A model generated the notes under the pieces. It worked only from the letters and a program-made list of their open reading frames with translations, ran no database searches and was not told where the DNA came from. Of a DNA stretch of 64,000 nucleotides, positions 17,286 through 26,391 are shown piece after piece (within the stretch, counting starts at the first letter, position 1; every line of letters begins with the position of its first letter). Source of the DNA: Micromonospora sp. Llam0 (GTDB lineage Bacteria > Actinomycetota > Actinomycetes > Mycobacteriales > Micromonosporaceae); NCBI RefSeq assembly GCF_003751085.1, contig NZ_RJJY01000001.1:1922001-1986000 (forward strand). The letters are read 5' to 3'. A program made the translations under genes and the position numbers.

Positions 17286-17477
17286 CTACGTACTGAGCCC
17301 GGGCTGCGGCTGCCGGGCGATCCTGCGCCGGAGCACCACCTGGCGTGTGCCGTCGCGGAACAGCCGCACCCGGGCGAGCTCCCAGCCAGAGAACTCGGCC
17401 TGGATCGCCAACTGCGCGGCTGCGGTCAACCGGTCGACGTCCGGCGGCAACCGCAGCGGCGCGTACTCGTAGTCCAT
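17286..17477 (-). CDS. small DUF5703-like protein
   Basis: A 63-residue protein (MDYEYAPLRLPPDVDRLTAA) with a mixed fold ending in WELARVRLFRDGTRQVVLRRR. This arrangement matches small conserved actinobacterial proteins labelled DUF5703, whose function is unknown. An alternative GTG three codons upstream (17486) is possible. It is encoded downstream of and opposite to the acidic protein gene. Confidence 0.65.
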   Translation of the reverse strand: MDYEYAPLRLPPDVDRLTAAAQLAIQAEFSGWELARVRLFRDGTRQVVLRRRIARQPQPGLST

Positions 17478-17506
17478 GACCACCATCCTGCCGTCGGCCC
17501 CCAGGC

Positions 17507-17570
17507 TGTGTCACCCGCCGGCCACCTCCGGAGGATGTGTCACCCGCCGGCCCCAGGGCTGTGTCACCCG
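17507..17570. repeat. short direct repeats overlapping the aldo/keto reductase stop codon
   Basis: TGTGTCACCCGCCGGCC occurs at 17507-17523 and 17536-17552, and its first eleven bases again at 17560-17570. The third copy holds the stop codon of the aldo/keto reductase (17564-17566, minus strand). The spacing of 29 and 24 bp suggests slipped duplication of the gene end. Confidence 0.8.
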
Positions 17571-18535
17571 TCGCGTTCCGGGTAGCCGACCGCCGGCGCC
17601 GATACGTCGTCGAGTGCCCGGGTGATCTCCGTGGGCAGCGTCATCCGCTCGACCTGCAGCGCCCCGGCCAGCTGCCCCGCCGTGCGTGCCCCGAGGATCG
17701 GCGCGGTGACCCCGGGGCGGTCCCGGAGCCAGGCCAGCGCGACCTCCAGCGGTGCCACCCCCAGGCCGGCGGCGGCCGTCGAGACCGCCTCGACGATGCT
17801 GGAGCAGCGTGGTTCCAGGTAGGTCGCGACGAACAGTTCCAGATGCGGCGACGCGGCCCGGGAGTCGACCGGGCGGCCGTGCCGGTACTTGCCGGTGAGC
17901 ACGCCGCGGCCGAGCGGGGACCAGGGCAGTACGCCCAGCCCCAGCGCGGCGCAGGCGGGCAGCACCTCCCGCTCGATCCCACGTTGCAGCAACGAGTACT
18001 CGACCTGCGCGGCTACCACGGCGGCCCGGCCGGGCACCGCGGCCTGCCAGGCCGCCGCCCGGGCGGTCTGCCAGCCGCTGAAGTTCGACACCCCGACGTA
18101 CCGGACCCGTCCGCTGGCCACGGCCGTGTCCAACGCGCCGAGGGTCTCCTCCATCGGGGTGTCCGGGTCGTACCCGTGTACCTGCCACAGGTCGATGTAG
18201 TCGGTGCCGAGGCGCCGCAGCGAGGCGTCGAGGGTGCGCAGCAGATGCCAGCGGGAGGTGTCCCGCCGCCGTGGCCCGCCCGGTCGCAGTCCGGCCTTGG
18301 TCGCGATGACCAGGTCCTCGCGGGGCACCATGCTGTCCAGCAGTGAACCGATGACCGCCTCGGCGTCGCCGTCGCCGTACACGTCGGCGGTGTCGATCAG
18401 ATTGCCCCCGGCGTCCAGGTAACTCTTCAGTTGCGCCGCGGCGTCGTCGGCATCGGTGTCCCGGCCCCAGGTCATGGTGCCGAGCGCGAGCCGGGAGACC
18501 GCCAGCCCGCTGCGGCCGAGCGGTCGCTGCTGCAT
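17564..18535 (-). CDS. aldo/keto reductase
   Basis: A 323-residue NAD(P)H-dependent aldo/keto reductase with a TIM-barrel fold. The catalytic tetrad is visible: Asp48 and Tyr53 in NLIDTADVYGDG, Lys in LVIATKAGLR, and His in LWQVHGYD. C-terminal cofactor-binding segments such as APILGARTAGQL fit the AKR family. It resembles the general-stress YhdN/IolS-like branch; the substrate is unknown. It has no Shine-Dalgarno and is probably leaderless. Short repeats follow its stop codon. Confidence 0.93.
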   Translation of the reverse strand: MQQRPLGRSGLAVSRLALGTMTWGRDTDADDAAAQLKSYLDAGGNLIDTADVYGDGDAEAVIGSLLDSMVPREDLVIATKAGLRPGGPRRRDTSRWHLLRTLDASLRRLGTDYIDLWQVHGYDPDTPMEETLGALDTAVASGRVRYVGVSNFSGWQTARAAAWQAAVPGRAAVVAAQVEYSLLQRGIEREVLPACAALGLGVLPWSPLGRGVLTGKYRHGRPVDSRAASPHLELFVATYLEPRCSSIVEAVSTAAAGLGVAPLEVALAWLRDRPGVTAPILGARTAGQLAGALQVERMTLPTEITRALDDVSAPAVGYPERDG

Positions 18536-18541
18536 GGATGC

Positions 18542-18547
18542 ACCTTA
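18542..18547 (-). promoter_or_regulatory. -10 element, leaderless aldo/keto reductase gene
   Basis: TAAGGT on the minus strand lies six bases before the ATG at 18535. Confidence 0.5.
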
Positions 18548-18742
18548 AGCAGATCCTGGCGGTACGGACATCCTCACTCCCGCCGACGTCCGCTGCCGAC
18601 TGGGACCAGCCGTTCGGCGCGTCGCCCGGCCGGTTGTCCAATGGTGGCGGACGATTGCGTACCCTGGTGCGGCTTGGCCACGGCCGCTGCCCCGGCAGTG
18701 CCGTCGACGCCCCGCCTGGCGGGGGATGGGGGATGACTGGGA

Positions 18743-19791
18743 GTGCGACTCGGACTCAATCTCGGCTACCTCACGGGCGCCGGCTCACCGGCCGACCAAC
18801 TGGCGCTCGTCCAGGAGGCGGAGCGGCTCGGCTACACGGTGGTCTGGGCCGCCGAGGCGTACGGGTCCGACTCGCCGAGTCTGCTCGCCTGGCTGGCCGG
18901 CCAGACCAGCCGGATCGACGTGGGCTCGGCGGTGATGCAGATCCCGGCGCGCACCCCGGCGGCGACCGCGATGACCGCCGCCACCATCGACACGTTGTCC
19001 GGTGGCCGGTTCCGCCTCGGCCTGGGGGTCTCCGGTCCGCAGGTCTCCGAGGGCTGGCACGGCGTACGGTTCGGTCAGCCGTTGGCCAGGACCCGCGAGT
19101 ACGTGGAGATCGTCCGGCTCGCGGTGGGACGCCAGCGGGTCGAGTACCCGGGCACGCACTACACCCTGCCGCTGCCCGACGGCCCGGGCAAGGCGTTGAA
19201 GCTCAACTTCCGCCCGCCCCGGCCGCGGATTCCCGTGTACCTGGCCGCGGTCGGCCCACGCAACCTCGAACTGGCCGGCGAGATCGCCGACGGCTGGCTG
19301 GCGGTCTTCTTCTCGCCCCGCACCGCCGCCGACCAGCTGGCGTTGATCGCCGCCGGCCGGGCCCGCACCGGTCAGGACCTCACCGGCTTCGACGTGGTGC
19401 CGGCCGTGCCGGTGGTGGTCGGCGACGACGTCGCCGCCTGCGCCGGCCTGCTGCGCGGGTACGCCGCGCTGTACGTCGGCGGGATGGGCAGCCGGACGCA
19501 GAACTTCTACCACCGGCTGGCCACCCGGATGGGCTTCGGCGCCGCCGCAGACGAGGTGCAGGACCACTATCTGGCCGGCCGGCTGCGGGAGGCCGCGGCC
19601 GCCGTACCGCTGGAGTTCATCGACCAGACCGCGCTGCTGGGCCCGCCGGACCGGATCGCGCGGCGGATCGGTGAGTACGCCGCCGCAGGCGTGACCACCC
19701 TGTCGGTCAGCCTGTTCGACGCCGACACCGAGGCGCGGCTGGCGACGCTGCGGACCGTGGCGCGGGCGCTCGACGTGGCCGGGGTGGGGCG

Positions 19792-19795
<4 letters not shown>
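18743..19795 (+). CDS. LLM-class F420-dependent oxidoreductase
   Basis: A 350-residue luciferase-like TIM-barrel oxidoreductase. Typical segments are [10 protein letters not shown], the [20 protein letters not shown] strand-helix, SSRID-like [14 protein letters not shown], and [15 protein letters not shown]. Such proteins in actinobacteria use coenzyme F420, as inferred from family and host. The substrate is unknown. It starts at GTG 18743 and overlaps uppP by four bases (GTGA), so the two are translationally coupled. Confidence 0.9.
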
Positions 19796-20619
<824 letters not shown>

Positions 20620-20693
20620 CCCGGACCTGACCGGAGACCCGACCCGACCGCTGTGACCGGGTCGGTCGCCGGCCGGCGCGCTGCCGCCCCCCG

Positions 20694-20699
20694 TAGGCT
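20694..20699 (+). promoter_or_regulatory. -10 element, leaderless histidine phosphatase gene
   Basis: TAGGCT lies six bases before the GTG at 20706, and no Shine-Dalgarno is present. Confidence 0.55.
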
Positions 20700-20705
20700 G
20701 GTCTG

Positions 20706-21422
20706 GTGGCGACGTTGGTACTCCTGCGACATGGTCGGACGACGGCCAACGCTGAGGGCGGACTGGCCGGCCGGCAGCCGGTCGAGCTCGACGAGACCGG
20801 CCAGGCGCAGGCCCGGTCGGTCGGTACCCGGCTGGCCGGGGCGCCGTGGGCACAGGTGGTCAGCAGCCCGCTGGTCCGATGCCGGCAGACCCTGGCGCTG
20901 GCCGTCCCCGGGGCGACCCCGGCGATCGACGACGGGCTGATCGAGTGCGGGTACGGCGAGTGGGAGGGCCAGTCGCTGCGGTCGCTGGTGAAACAGCCGC
21001 TGTGGCGGGTCGTGCAGGAGCATCCGAGCGCCGCGGTGTTCCCCGGCGGGGAGGCGCTGGCCGCGGTGGCGGCCCGCGCGGTGGCCGCGGTACGGCACTG
21101 GAACGGTGTGGTCGACGCCGAACGCGGGCCCGACGCTCTCTGGCTGGCCTGCACCCACGGCGATGTGATCAAGGCCATCGTGGCCGATGCGCTCGGCCTG
21201 CACCTGGACCTGTTCCAGCGGATCGTGGCCGATCCGGCCTCGTTGACGGTGATCCGGTACACGACGACCCGGCCGTTCCTGGTGCGGCTCAACGACACCG
21301 GCGGTGACCTGGCCGGGCTGGTGCCGGCGAAGCGGCGCCGGCCGAGGCGACGGGGTGGGTCGGCCGATTCCGACGCCGCCGTCGGCGGCGGCGCCGGTGC
21401 CGGCGGACGTGACCGGCAGTGA
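20706..21422 (+). CDS. histidine phosphatase of the mshC neighbourhood (MSMEG_4193 type)
   Basis: A 238-residue phosphoglycerate-mutase-like phosphatase. The catalytic motif LLRHGRTTAN is at residues 5-14 (His8), the acid/base Glu is in ECGYGEWEGQ, and the second catalytic His is in LACTHGDVIKAI. The C-terminal ~25 residues are Arg/Gly-rich. It is the member conserved next to DUF3090, SCO1664-type and mshC genes in actinobacteria, with unknown substrate. No metal site is needed in this family. GTG is the likely leaderless start. Confidence 0.9.
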   Translation: MATLVLLRHGRTTANAEGGLAGRQPVELDETGQAQARSVGTRLAGAPWAQVVSSPLVRCRQTLALAVPGATPAIDDGLIECGYGEWEGQSLRSLVKQPLWRVVQEHPSAAVFPGGEALAAVAARAVAAVRHWNGVVDAERGPDALWLACTHGDVIKAIVADALGLHLDLFQRIVADPASLTVIRYTTTRPFLVRLNDTGGDLAGLVPAKRRRPRRRGGSADSDAAVGGGAGAGGRDRQ

Positions 21423-21473
21423 GCGTACCGGTCAATCGGGTCGGTGCGTTACCGGATCGACCCGGCCGCCCGA

Positions 21474-21479
21474 TAGGGT
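21474..21479 (+). promoter_or_regulatory. -10 element, leaderless DUF3090 gene
   Basis: TAGGGT lies seven bases before the ATG at 21487. Confidence 0.55.
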
Positions 21480-21486
21480 CGATGAC

Positions 21487-22077
21487 ATGACCCACCAGGT
21501 GCATGCCTTCGAGCCGCCGGAGCGGTTCGTCGCGGGGACCGTCGGGCCGCCGGGGGAGCGGATGTTCTTCCTGCAGGCCCGGGGTGGCGGTCGCGTGGTC
21601 AGCGTGGCCCTGGAGAAGGTCCAGGTGTCGCTGCTGGCTGAGAAGCTCGAGGAACTGCTGGCCGAGGCGCAGCGGCGGTTCGGTGTCGACGTGCCGGAGC
21701 TACCGACCGGGCAGTCGGACAACGAACCGCTGGAAACGCCGGTCGACGAGGAGTTCCGGGTCGGCACGCTCGGCCTGGCCTTTGACGTGGACACCACCAC
21801 CGTCGTCATCGAGGCCATCGCCGCCGGTGAGCCGGAGACCGGGCTCGAAGCCAGCGACGACGACGGCCTGCTCGACGACGATGACGACGACACCGAGGAT
21901 GAGGTCGACGCCAGCCTGGACCGGCTCCGGGTCCGGCTGACCCCGGCGGCGGCCCGCGGCTTCATAGACCGGGCACGCCGGGTGGTGGCCGCCGGCCGTC
22001 CACCCTGTCCGCTCTGTGGTCAGCCGCTGGACCCGCGCGGCCACCTCTGCCCGCGGCACAACGGCTACCACCGCTGA
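21487..22077 (+). CDS. DUF3090 family protein with C-terminal zinc-ribbon-like motif
   Basis: A 196-residue conserved actinobacterial protein. The opening (MTHQVHAFEPPERFVAGTVG) and the GERMFFLQARGGGRVVSVALEK segment are characteristic of DUF3090. An acidic Asp-rich stretch lies at about 120-140. The C-terminus has CPLCGQPLDPRGHLCPRH, a probable zinc-binding site. It is always found with the histidine phosphatase and SCO1664-type genes near mshC, but its function is unknown. It is 1 bp from the next gene, so translation is probably coupled. Confidence 0.9.
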   Translation: MTHQVHAFEPPERFVAGTVGPPGERMFFLQARGGGRVVSVALEKVQVSLLAEKLEELLAEAQRRFGVDVPELPTGQSDNEPLETPVDEEFRVGTLGLAFDVDTTTVVIEAIAAGEPETGLEASDDDGLLDDDDDDTEDEVDASLDRLRVRLTPAAARGFIDRARRVVAAGRPPCPLCGQPLDPRGHLCPRHNGYHR

Positions 22078-22078
22078 G

Positions 22079-22900
22079 GTGACGGAGACCGGCCGGCAGC
22101 CGGCGGTGGACCGGGACGCCACCGTGCTGCGACTGCTCCGTACCGGCGAGATGCGGCTCGAAGGCCAGTTGATCGACGCATCGAACACGACGTTGCGCGC
22201 TGTCATCGAGGCCGACGGGACAGCGATCCGGTGCGTGTACAAGCCAGTCCGCGGGGAGCGTCCACTGTGGGACTTCCCGGACGGCACCTTGGCCGGCCGG
22301 GAGGTCGCCGCCCACCTGGTGGCGCAGGCGCTCGGGTGGCCGTTGGTGCCGCCGACGGTGTTGCGTGACGGTCCGATCGGTCCGGGCGCCTGCCAGCTGT
22401 GGATCGACGAGCCGGACGGATCGGTGCCGCTGGTCGACTTCGTCGCGGCCGACCAGGTGCCGACCGACTGGCTGCCGGTGGCGGCGGCCCGGGACACCGA
22501 CGGCAGGCCGTACGCCCTGGCGCATGCCGACGATCCGCGGCTGGCCCGACTCGCGGTGTTCGACATCGTGGTCAACAACGCCGACCGCAAGGGCGGGCAC
22601 GTGCTGGCCGGACCGGACAACCAGGTGTACGGCGTCGACCACGGGCTGTGCTTCCATGTCGACGACAAGCTGCGTACGGTCTTGTGGGGCTGGTCCGGCC
22701 GTCCGTTGCCACTGGAGGCCGGGTCGGCGTTGCGTCAGCTGCGTACGGCTGTCGACGCGACGCTGGGCGGGCAGCTGGCGTCGCTGCTCACCCAGGCCGA
22801 GATCACCCAGCTGGGCGGGCGGGTCGACGCGCTGATCGAGGCCGGGTGCTTTCCGCCGCCGTCGGCGACGCGTAGCGCGATTCCCTGGCCGCCGATGTGA
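22079..22900 (+). CDS. SCO1664-family protein, kinase-like
   Basis: A 273-residue protein of the SCO1664 family, distantly related to phosphatidylinositol 3/4-kinase-like folds. Visible elements are VLRLLRTGEMRLEGQL, an ATP-site-like IRCVYKPVRGERPLWDFP, the catalytic-loop-like VFDIVVNNADRKGGHVL (Asn-Asn-Ala-Asp-Arg) and YGVDHGLCFH, a DxG-like metal site. Kinase activity is inferred. The GTG at 22079 directly follows the DUF3090 stop; in-frame codons upstream overlap DUF3090. It precedes mshC by 50 bp. Confidence 0.88.
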   Translation: MTETGRQPAVDRDATVLRLLRTGEMRLEGQLIDASNTTLRAVIEADGTAIRCVYKPVRGERPLWDFPDGTLAGREVAAHLVAQALGWPLVPPTVLRDGPIGPGACQLWIDEPDGSVPLVDFVAADQVPTDWLPVAAARDTDGRPYALAHADDPRLARLAVFDIVVNNADRKGGHVLAGPDNQVYGVDHGLCFHVDDKLRTVLWGWSGRPLPLEAGSALRQLRTAVDATLGGQLASLLTQAEITQLGGRVDALIEAGCFPPPSATRSAIPWPPM

Positions 22901-22938
22901 TTCGTCTGCCATTCTCCGGTGCCGCCGGCACCGCTGGA

Positions 22939-22944
22939 TAGGGT
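22939..22944 (+). promoter_or_regulatory. -10 element, leaderless mshC
   Basis: TAGGGT lies six bases before the ATG at 22951, with no Shine-Dalgarno. Confidence 0.55.
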
Positions 22945-22950
22945 GGCGGC

Positions 22951-24195
22951 ATGGACTCCTGGACCGGTCATGAGGTGCCCCGGCTGCCCGGCACGGGTGT
23001 GCCGTTGGCGTTGTTCGACTCCGCTCGGCGGGCGGTGGTACCGACCCGGCCGGTCGACCCGGCGACGATGTACGTCTGCGGGATCACCCCGTATGACGCC
23101 ACCCACCTCGGGCACGCCGCGACCATGCTCGCGTTCGATCTGGTGCAGCGGATATGGCGGGACGCCGGGCACCGGGTGCGGTACGTGCAGAACGTCACCG
23201 ATGTCGATGATCCGCTGCTGGAGCGGGCGGCCCGCGACGGGGAGGACTGGATTGTTCTCGCGATGCGGGAGACCGCGCTGTTCCGGGAGGACATGGAGGC
23301 GTTGCGGATCATCCCGCCGGACCACTACGTGGGTGCGGTGGAGTCGATCCCGGCCATCGCCGAGCGGGTCGGCGTCCTGCTCGACCGCGGTGCCGGCTAC
23401 CGGCTGGCCGACGGCACTGGCGACGTGTACTTCGACGTGGCCGCCGCGCCGCGGTTCGGCTACGAGTCGAACCTGTCCCGGGAGCAGATGCTGGTCTTCG
23501 CCGCCGAGCGGGGTGGCGATCCGCAGCGTCCGGGTAAACGTGACCCGCTGGATCCGCTGCTGTGGCGCGGTGCCCGCGACGGTGAGCCGGCCTGGGACGG
23601 CGGTCCGCTCGGCCCGGGCCGACCGGGCTGGCACATCGAGTGCGCGGTGATCGCACTGGGCTTGCTGGGTGACCGGATCGACGTCCAGGGCGGCGGCAAC
23701 GACCTGCTCTTCCCCCATCACGAATGCTCCGCCGCGCACGCGGAGGTGCTGACCGGCACCGGCCCGTTCGCCGCACACTACGCGCACGCCGGGATGATCG
23801 GCCTCAACGGCGAGAAGATGTCCAAATCCCGGGGCAACCTGGTCTTCGTCTCCCGGCTGCGGGGTGACGGGGTGCCGCCGATGGCACTGCGGCTGGCACT
23901 GATCTCCGGGCACTACCGGGCTGATCGCCAGTGGACCGACGACACACTCAAGACCGGTCAGCAACGGTGGCACCGGTGGCACGAGGCCGCCCGGTCCGCC
24001 GCCGGGCCGTCCGGCGCGGAGCTGCTCGCCGGGGTCCGTGGCCGGCTGGCCGACGATCTCGACACCCCGGGTGCGTTGGCCCTGATCGACGAGTGGGCCG
24101 ACCACGCGCTCGCCGGTACCGGCGCGGACCCGCAGGCCCCGGCGTTGATGGCCGAGACCTGCGATGCCCTGCTCGGGGTGCGCCTGCGCGACTGA
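22951..24195 (+). CDS. mshC: L-cysteine:1D-myo-inositol 2-amino-2-deoxy-alpha-D-glucopyranoside ligase
   Basis: A 414-residue ATP-dependent ligase that joins cysteine to GlcN-inositol in mycothiol biosynthesis. It is a class I cysteinyl-tRNA synthetase homologue without the anticodon domain. The zinc ligand Cys43 is in [15 protein letters not shown], where THLGH is the HIGH signature. The KMSKS signature is at about 289-293 (EKMSKSRGN), and further zinc ligands lie in GWHIECA and [10 protein letters not shown]. The [17 protein letters not shown] start region and total length match MshC rather than CysS. Mycothiol is the main thiol of actinobacteria, so this is a strong taxonomic marker. Confidence 0.97.
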   Translation: MDSWTGHEVPRLPGTGVPLALFDSARRAVVPTRPVDPATMYVCGITPYDATHLGHAATMLAFDLVQRIWRDAGHRVRYVQNVTDVDDPLLERAARDGEDWIVLAMRETALFREDMEALRIIPPDHYVGAVESIPAIAERVGVLLDRGAGYRLADGTGDVYFDVAAAPRFGYESNLSREQMLVFAAERGGDPQRPGKRDPLDPLLWRGARDGEPAWDGGPLGPGRPGWHIECAVIALGLLGDRIDVQGGGNDLLFPHHECSAAHAEVLTGTGPFAAHYAHAGMIGLNGEKMSKSRGNLVFVSRLRGDGVPPMALRLALISGHYRADRQWTDDTLKTGQQRWHRWHEAARSAAGPSGAELLAGVRGRLADDLDTPGALALIDEWADHALAGTGADPQAPALMAETCDALLGVRLRD

Positions 24196-24223
24196 CCCGG
24201 CCGACCGCACCCGCGCCGGGGGT

Positions 24224-24259
24224 CCGGTCGGGTCAGACGCCGCCGTCTGACCCGACCGG
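24224..24259. terminator. bidirectional hairpin between mshC and the LPMO gene
   Basis: A perfect 16-bp stem (CCGGTCGGGTCAGACG and complement) with a four-base loop lies 28 bp after the mshC stop. It should end transcription of both convergent genes. The open reading frame of the LPMO runs through it without a stop. Confidence 0.85.
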
Positions 24260-24270
24260 TGCTCGGGCCA

Positions 24271-25377
24271 GTTCGGGGTGCAGGTCAGGGTCGGTGCGAC
24301 GGGGGTTCCGGTGGCCGAACCGATCAGACCGAAGCTGGTGGATCCCCCGGATCCGATGCTGCCGTTGTAGCCGACGTTGGTGGCGGTGACGGTCGAACCG
24401 TTGCTGTCGATCGTGGCGTTCCAGGCCTGGGTCACCTGCTGCCCGCTGGGGTTCGTCCAGCTCACCGTCCAGCGGCTGATCGGCGTACCGCCGGCAGTCA
24501 CCCGCACCTCGGCCTGGAAGCCGCCCTGCCAGCTGGCGACGACGGCGAAGATCGCGGTGCAGCCGCCCTGCGCCGGTGTGGTCGGTGGTGCGGTGGTCGG
24601 TGGTGCGGTCGTGGGCGCCGGGGTAGTCGGTGCGGTGGTCGGGGCCGGGGTGGTCGGCGGCGGGGTGCCGCCGGTGCCGCCAAAGTTCACGTCGCTGCAG
24701 AAGTAGTAGGTCTGGTCGGCGTGGCTGGCCTTCCAGATCAGGTAGACGATGTGCCGTCCGATCCGGCCGGGCGCGCTGACCGGGATGTCGACCGACACGC
24801 CGTTGAGGTTGGGGTTGCTGGTCCGGGTGCCCTCACCGGGGTCCGCGCCGTCGGTGGTCCGGACCAGCTCCAGGTCGCTCCAGCGCAGTCGCTGGGTGAG
24901 CGGGTCGAATCCCTGCCGGGTCACGTACACCAGGTGGTAGTCGGCGCCGTGCAGCGCTTGGTCGTGGTAGGTGACGGTGAAGTTCGTGCCGACGTCGGCG
25001 GCTTGCCAGTTGCCGGGTTCGTCCAGTGCGGCGTACCGGACGCCGCCGGTGTTGCCGGCGCTGCACAGTTGGCCGTCGGGGATGTGGGCCTGATGCTGGC
25101 CGTTGACCCCGTCGATGTAGAGGCTGTTCCAGTTCCACATGGCGGTGGAGTCCGCCTGCCAGGCCTGCCAGCACATCGGGTCCTCGGTGGCCATCGCTGG
25201 ATTCTGGAAGTCGCTGGCCCAGCGTTCGTAGCACCCGTAGTTGCGCGACGGCGGATCGATCGACGAGCCGTGTGCGGCGGCCACGTCGGCTAGCGCGGTG
25301 GTGCACAGCAGCGCGGCGGCTGCCGCGACGGTGAGCACCCGGCGCGGCCCTCGCGACAGTCCCGTCCAGAGATTCAC
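24271..25377 (-). CDS. secreted AA10 lytic polysaccharide monooxygenase with CBM2; normal stop codon missing
   Basis: A copper enzyme that oxidatively cleaves chitin or cellulose. The signal peptide ends at Ala35, leaving His36 as the N-terminal copper ligand (AAA|HGSSIDPPSR); the second ligand is His143 in HDQALHG. A PT-rich linker (~240-265) leads to a family 2 cellulose/chitin-binding domain ending in TLTCTPN at 24271 (residue 369). The stop expected at this point is absent: the next codon is TGG, and the frame stays open through the terminator and antisense to all of mshC until 22735 (880 codons). I therefore give the recognisable part only. GTG is the start. A GntR regulator lies immediately upstream. 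Confidence 0.85.
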
Positions 25378-25394
25378 ATGCCTCGATTTTTTCT

Positions 25395-25417
25395 GTCAAT
25401 AGTTTGACTGGAAACCA
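25395..25417. promoter_or_regulatory. AT-rich LPMO promoter region with small palindromes
   Basis: The 64-bp spacer between the GntR gene and the LPMO gene is unusually AT-rich. It holds GTCAA/TTGAC arms (25395-25399 and 25404-25408) and TGGAAACCA (25409-25417). They could be a promoter and an operator for the adjacent GntR protein, though the spacing differs from known DasR sites. Confidence 0.3.
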
Positions 25418-25441
25418 AAGTAAGGCGAAAGAATCGCCGGG

Positions 25442-26248
25442 TCAGCCGAGTACGAGACCGGGATCCGGGTCCGGATCCGGCATGGGTGCCGGGACCCGGT
25501 ACTCCTCGGTCAAGGTGGTCACCGGACCGGGCCAGGTAGCCTGGGCCACCTCGATCGGTCGCCGGTCGGCGTCGTAGGCCACGTGCAGCAGATGCAGCAC
25601 CGGGGTGTCCGGGCGGATCCGGAGCAGCTGCGCCTCCTGCCGGCTGGGCTGGCGGGCGCTGAGCACGTCGCGCGCCCAGACGTACCGTCGGCCGGTCACC
25701 TCCTCGGCCTCCTGGTAGGTGGGCCGGCCGAACGGCTCGGCCCGCTCCAGACTGGTGCCGGCGGCGTCGGCCACCCGGAACCAGGAGGCTCCCACCTCGA
25801 CCGGCGAGTCCTCGGTGCGGACCAGGTGGCGGCGGACGATCAGCTCGGTACCGTCGGTGACGCCGAACGCGTCGGCCACTTCGGGTACCGCCGGAGCCCG
25901 GCCGACCTCGGTCAGTTGCTGCCGGTAGCGCGCCGCCAGGTCGGCGTGGTATCCGCGGTGTCCGCCGTACCGGCCGCGGGCGAGTCGGTTGAGTCGGCGT
26001 CGGGTGCCCCGGACGAACGTGCCGGAGCCCGGCTTGGTGATCAGCAGTCCTTCGACGCGGAGCTGATCGACGGTACGCTGCGCGGTCTGCTTGGCCACGC
26101 CGTACATCTCGGCGAGCGCGGGGATGGCGGGCAGCCGCTCGCCGGGTGCCCACTCGCCGCGCCGGATCCGCTCCCGGATCAGATCGGCGATCTGGCGGTG
26201 GGGAACCTCGGCGGCTCCAGGATTGACCTGCATCTGCGAACTGACCAC
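25442..26248 (-). CDS. GntR-family (HutC subfamily) transcriptional regulator
   Basis: A 268-residue regulator. The winged helix-turn-helix is at about 15-85 (IADLIRERIRRGEWAPGERLP; MYGVAKQTAQRTVDQLRVEGLL), followed by a UTRA effector domain (~100-255) with ELIVRRHLVRTEDSPVEV. HutC/DasR-like proteins sense small metabolites, often amino sugars. The gene is 64 bp upstream of the LPMO gene on the same strand, so it may control polysaccharide use; this is inference. The start is uncertain: GTG 26248 or ATG 26233. Confidence 0.9.
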   Translation of the reverse strand: MVSSQMQVNPGAAEVPHRQIADLIRERIRRGEWAPGERLPAIPALAEMYGVAKQTAQRTVDQLRVEGLLITKPGSGTFVRGTRRRLNRLARGRYGGHRGYHADLAARYRQQLTEVGRAPAVPEVADAFGVTDGTELIVRRHLVRTEDSPVEVGASWFRVADAAGTSLERAEPFGRPTYQEAEEVTGRRYVWARDVLSARQPSRQEAQLLRIRPDTPVLHLLHVAYDADRRPIEVAQATWPGPVTTLTEEYRVPAPMPDPDPDPGLVLG

Positions 26249-26391
26249 CCTTCCCGGCGACTTTACCTAGCATCCTAGGACAACGAAGAGAGTGTGTCCA
26301 GCCCGGCCACCGGCAAGACAGCACCATCGCAACAGTCGGTAGCAGTGCGGTCCACCCGACCGCACTGCGGCGGGTCAGCGCCCGGCGACCG

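Noticed and set aside
22735..24270. C-terminal half of the 880-codon LPMO frame as a true fused domain
   Set aside because: It is the exact antisense of mshC and lacks any recognisable domain, so I treat it as read-through of a lost stop codon.
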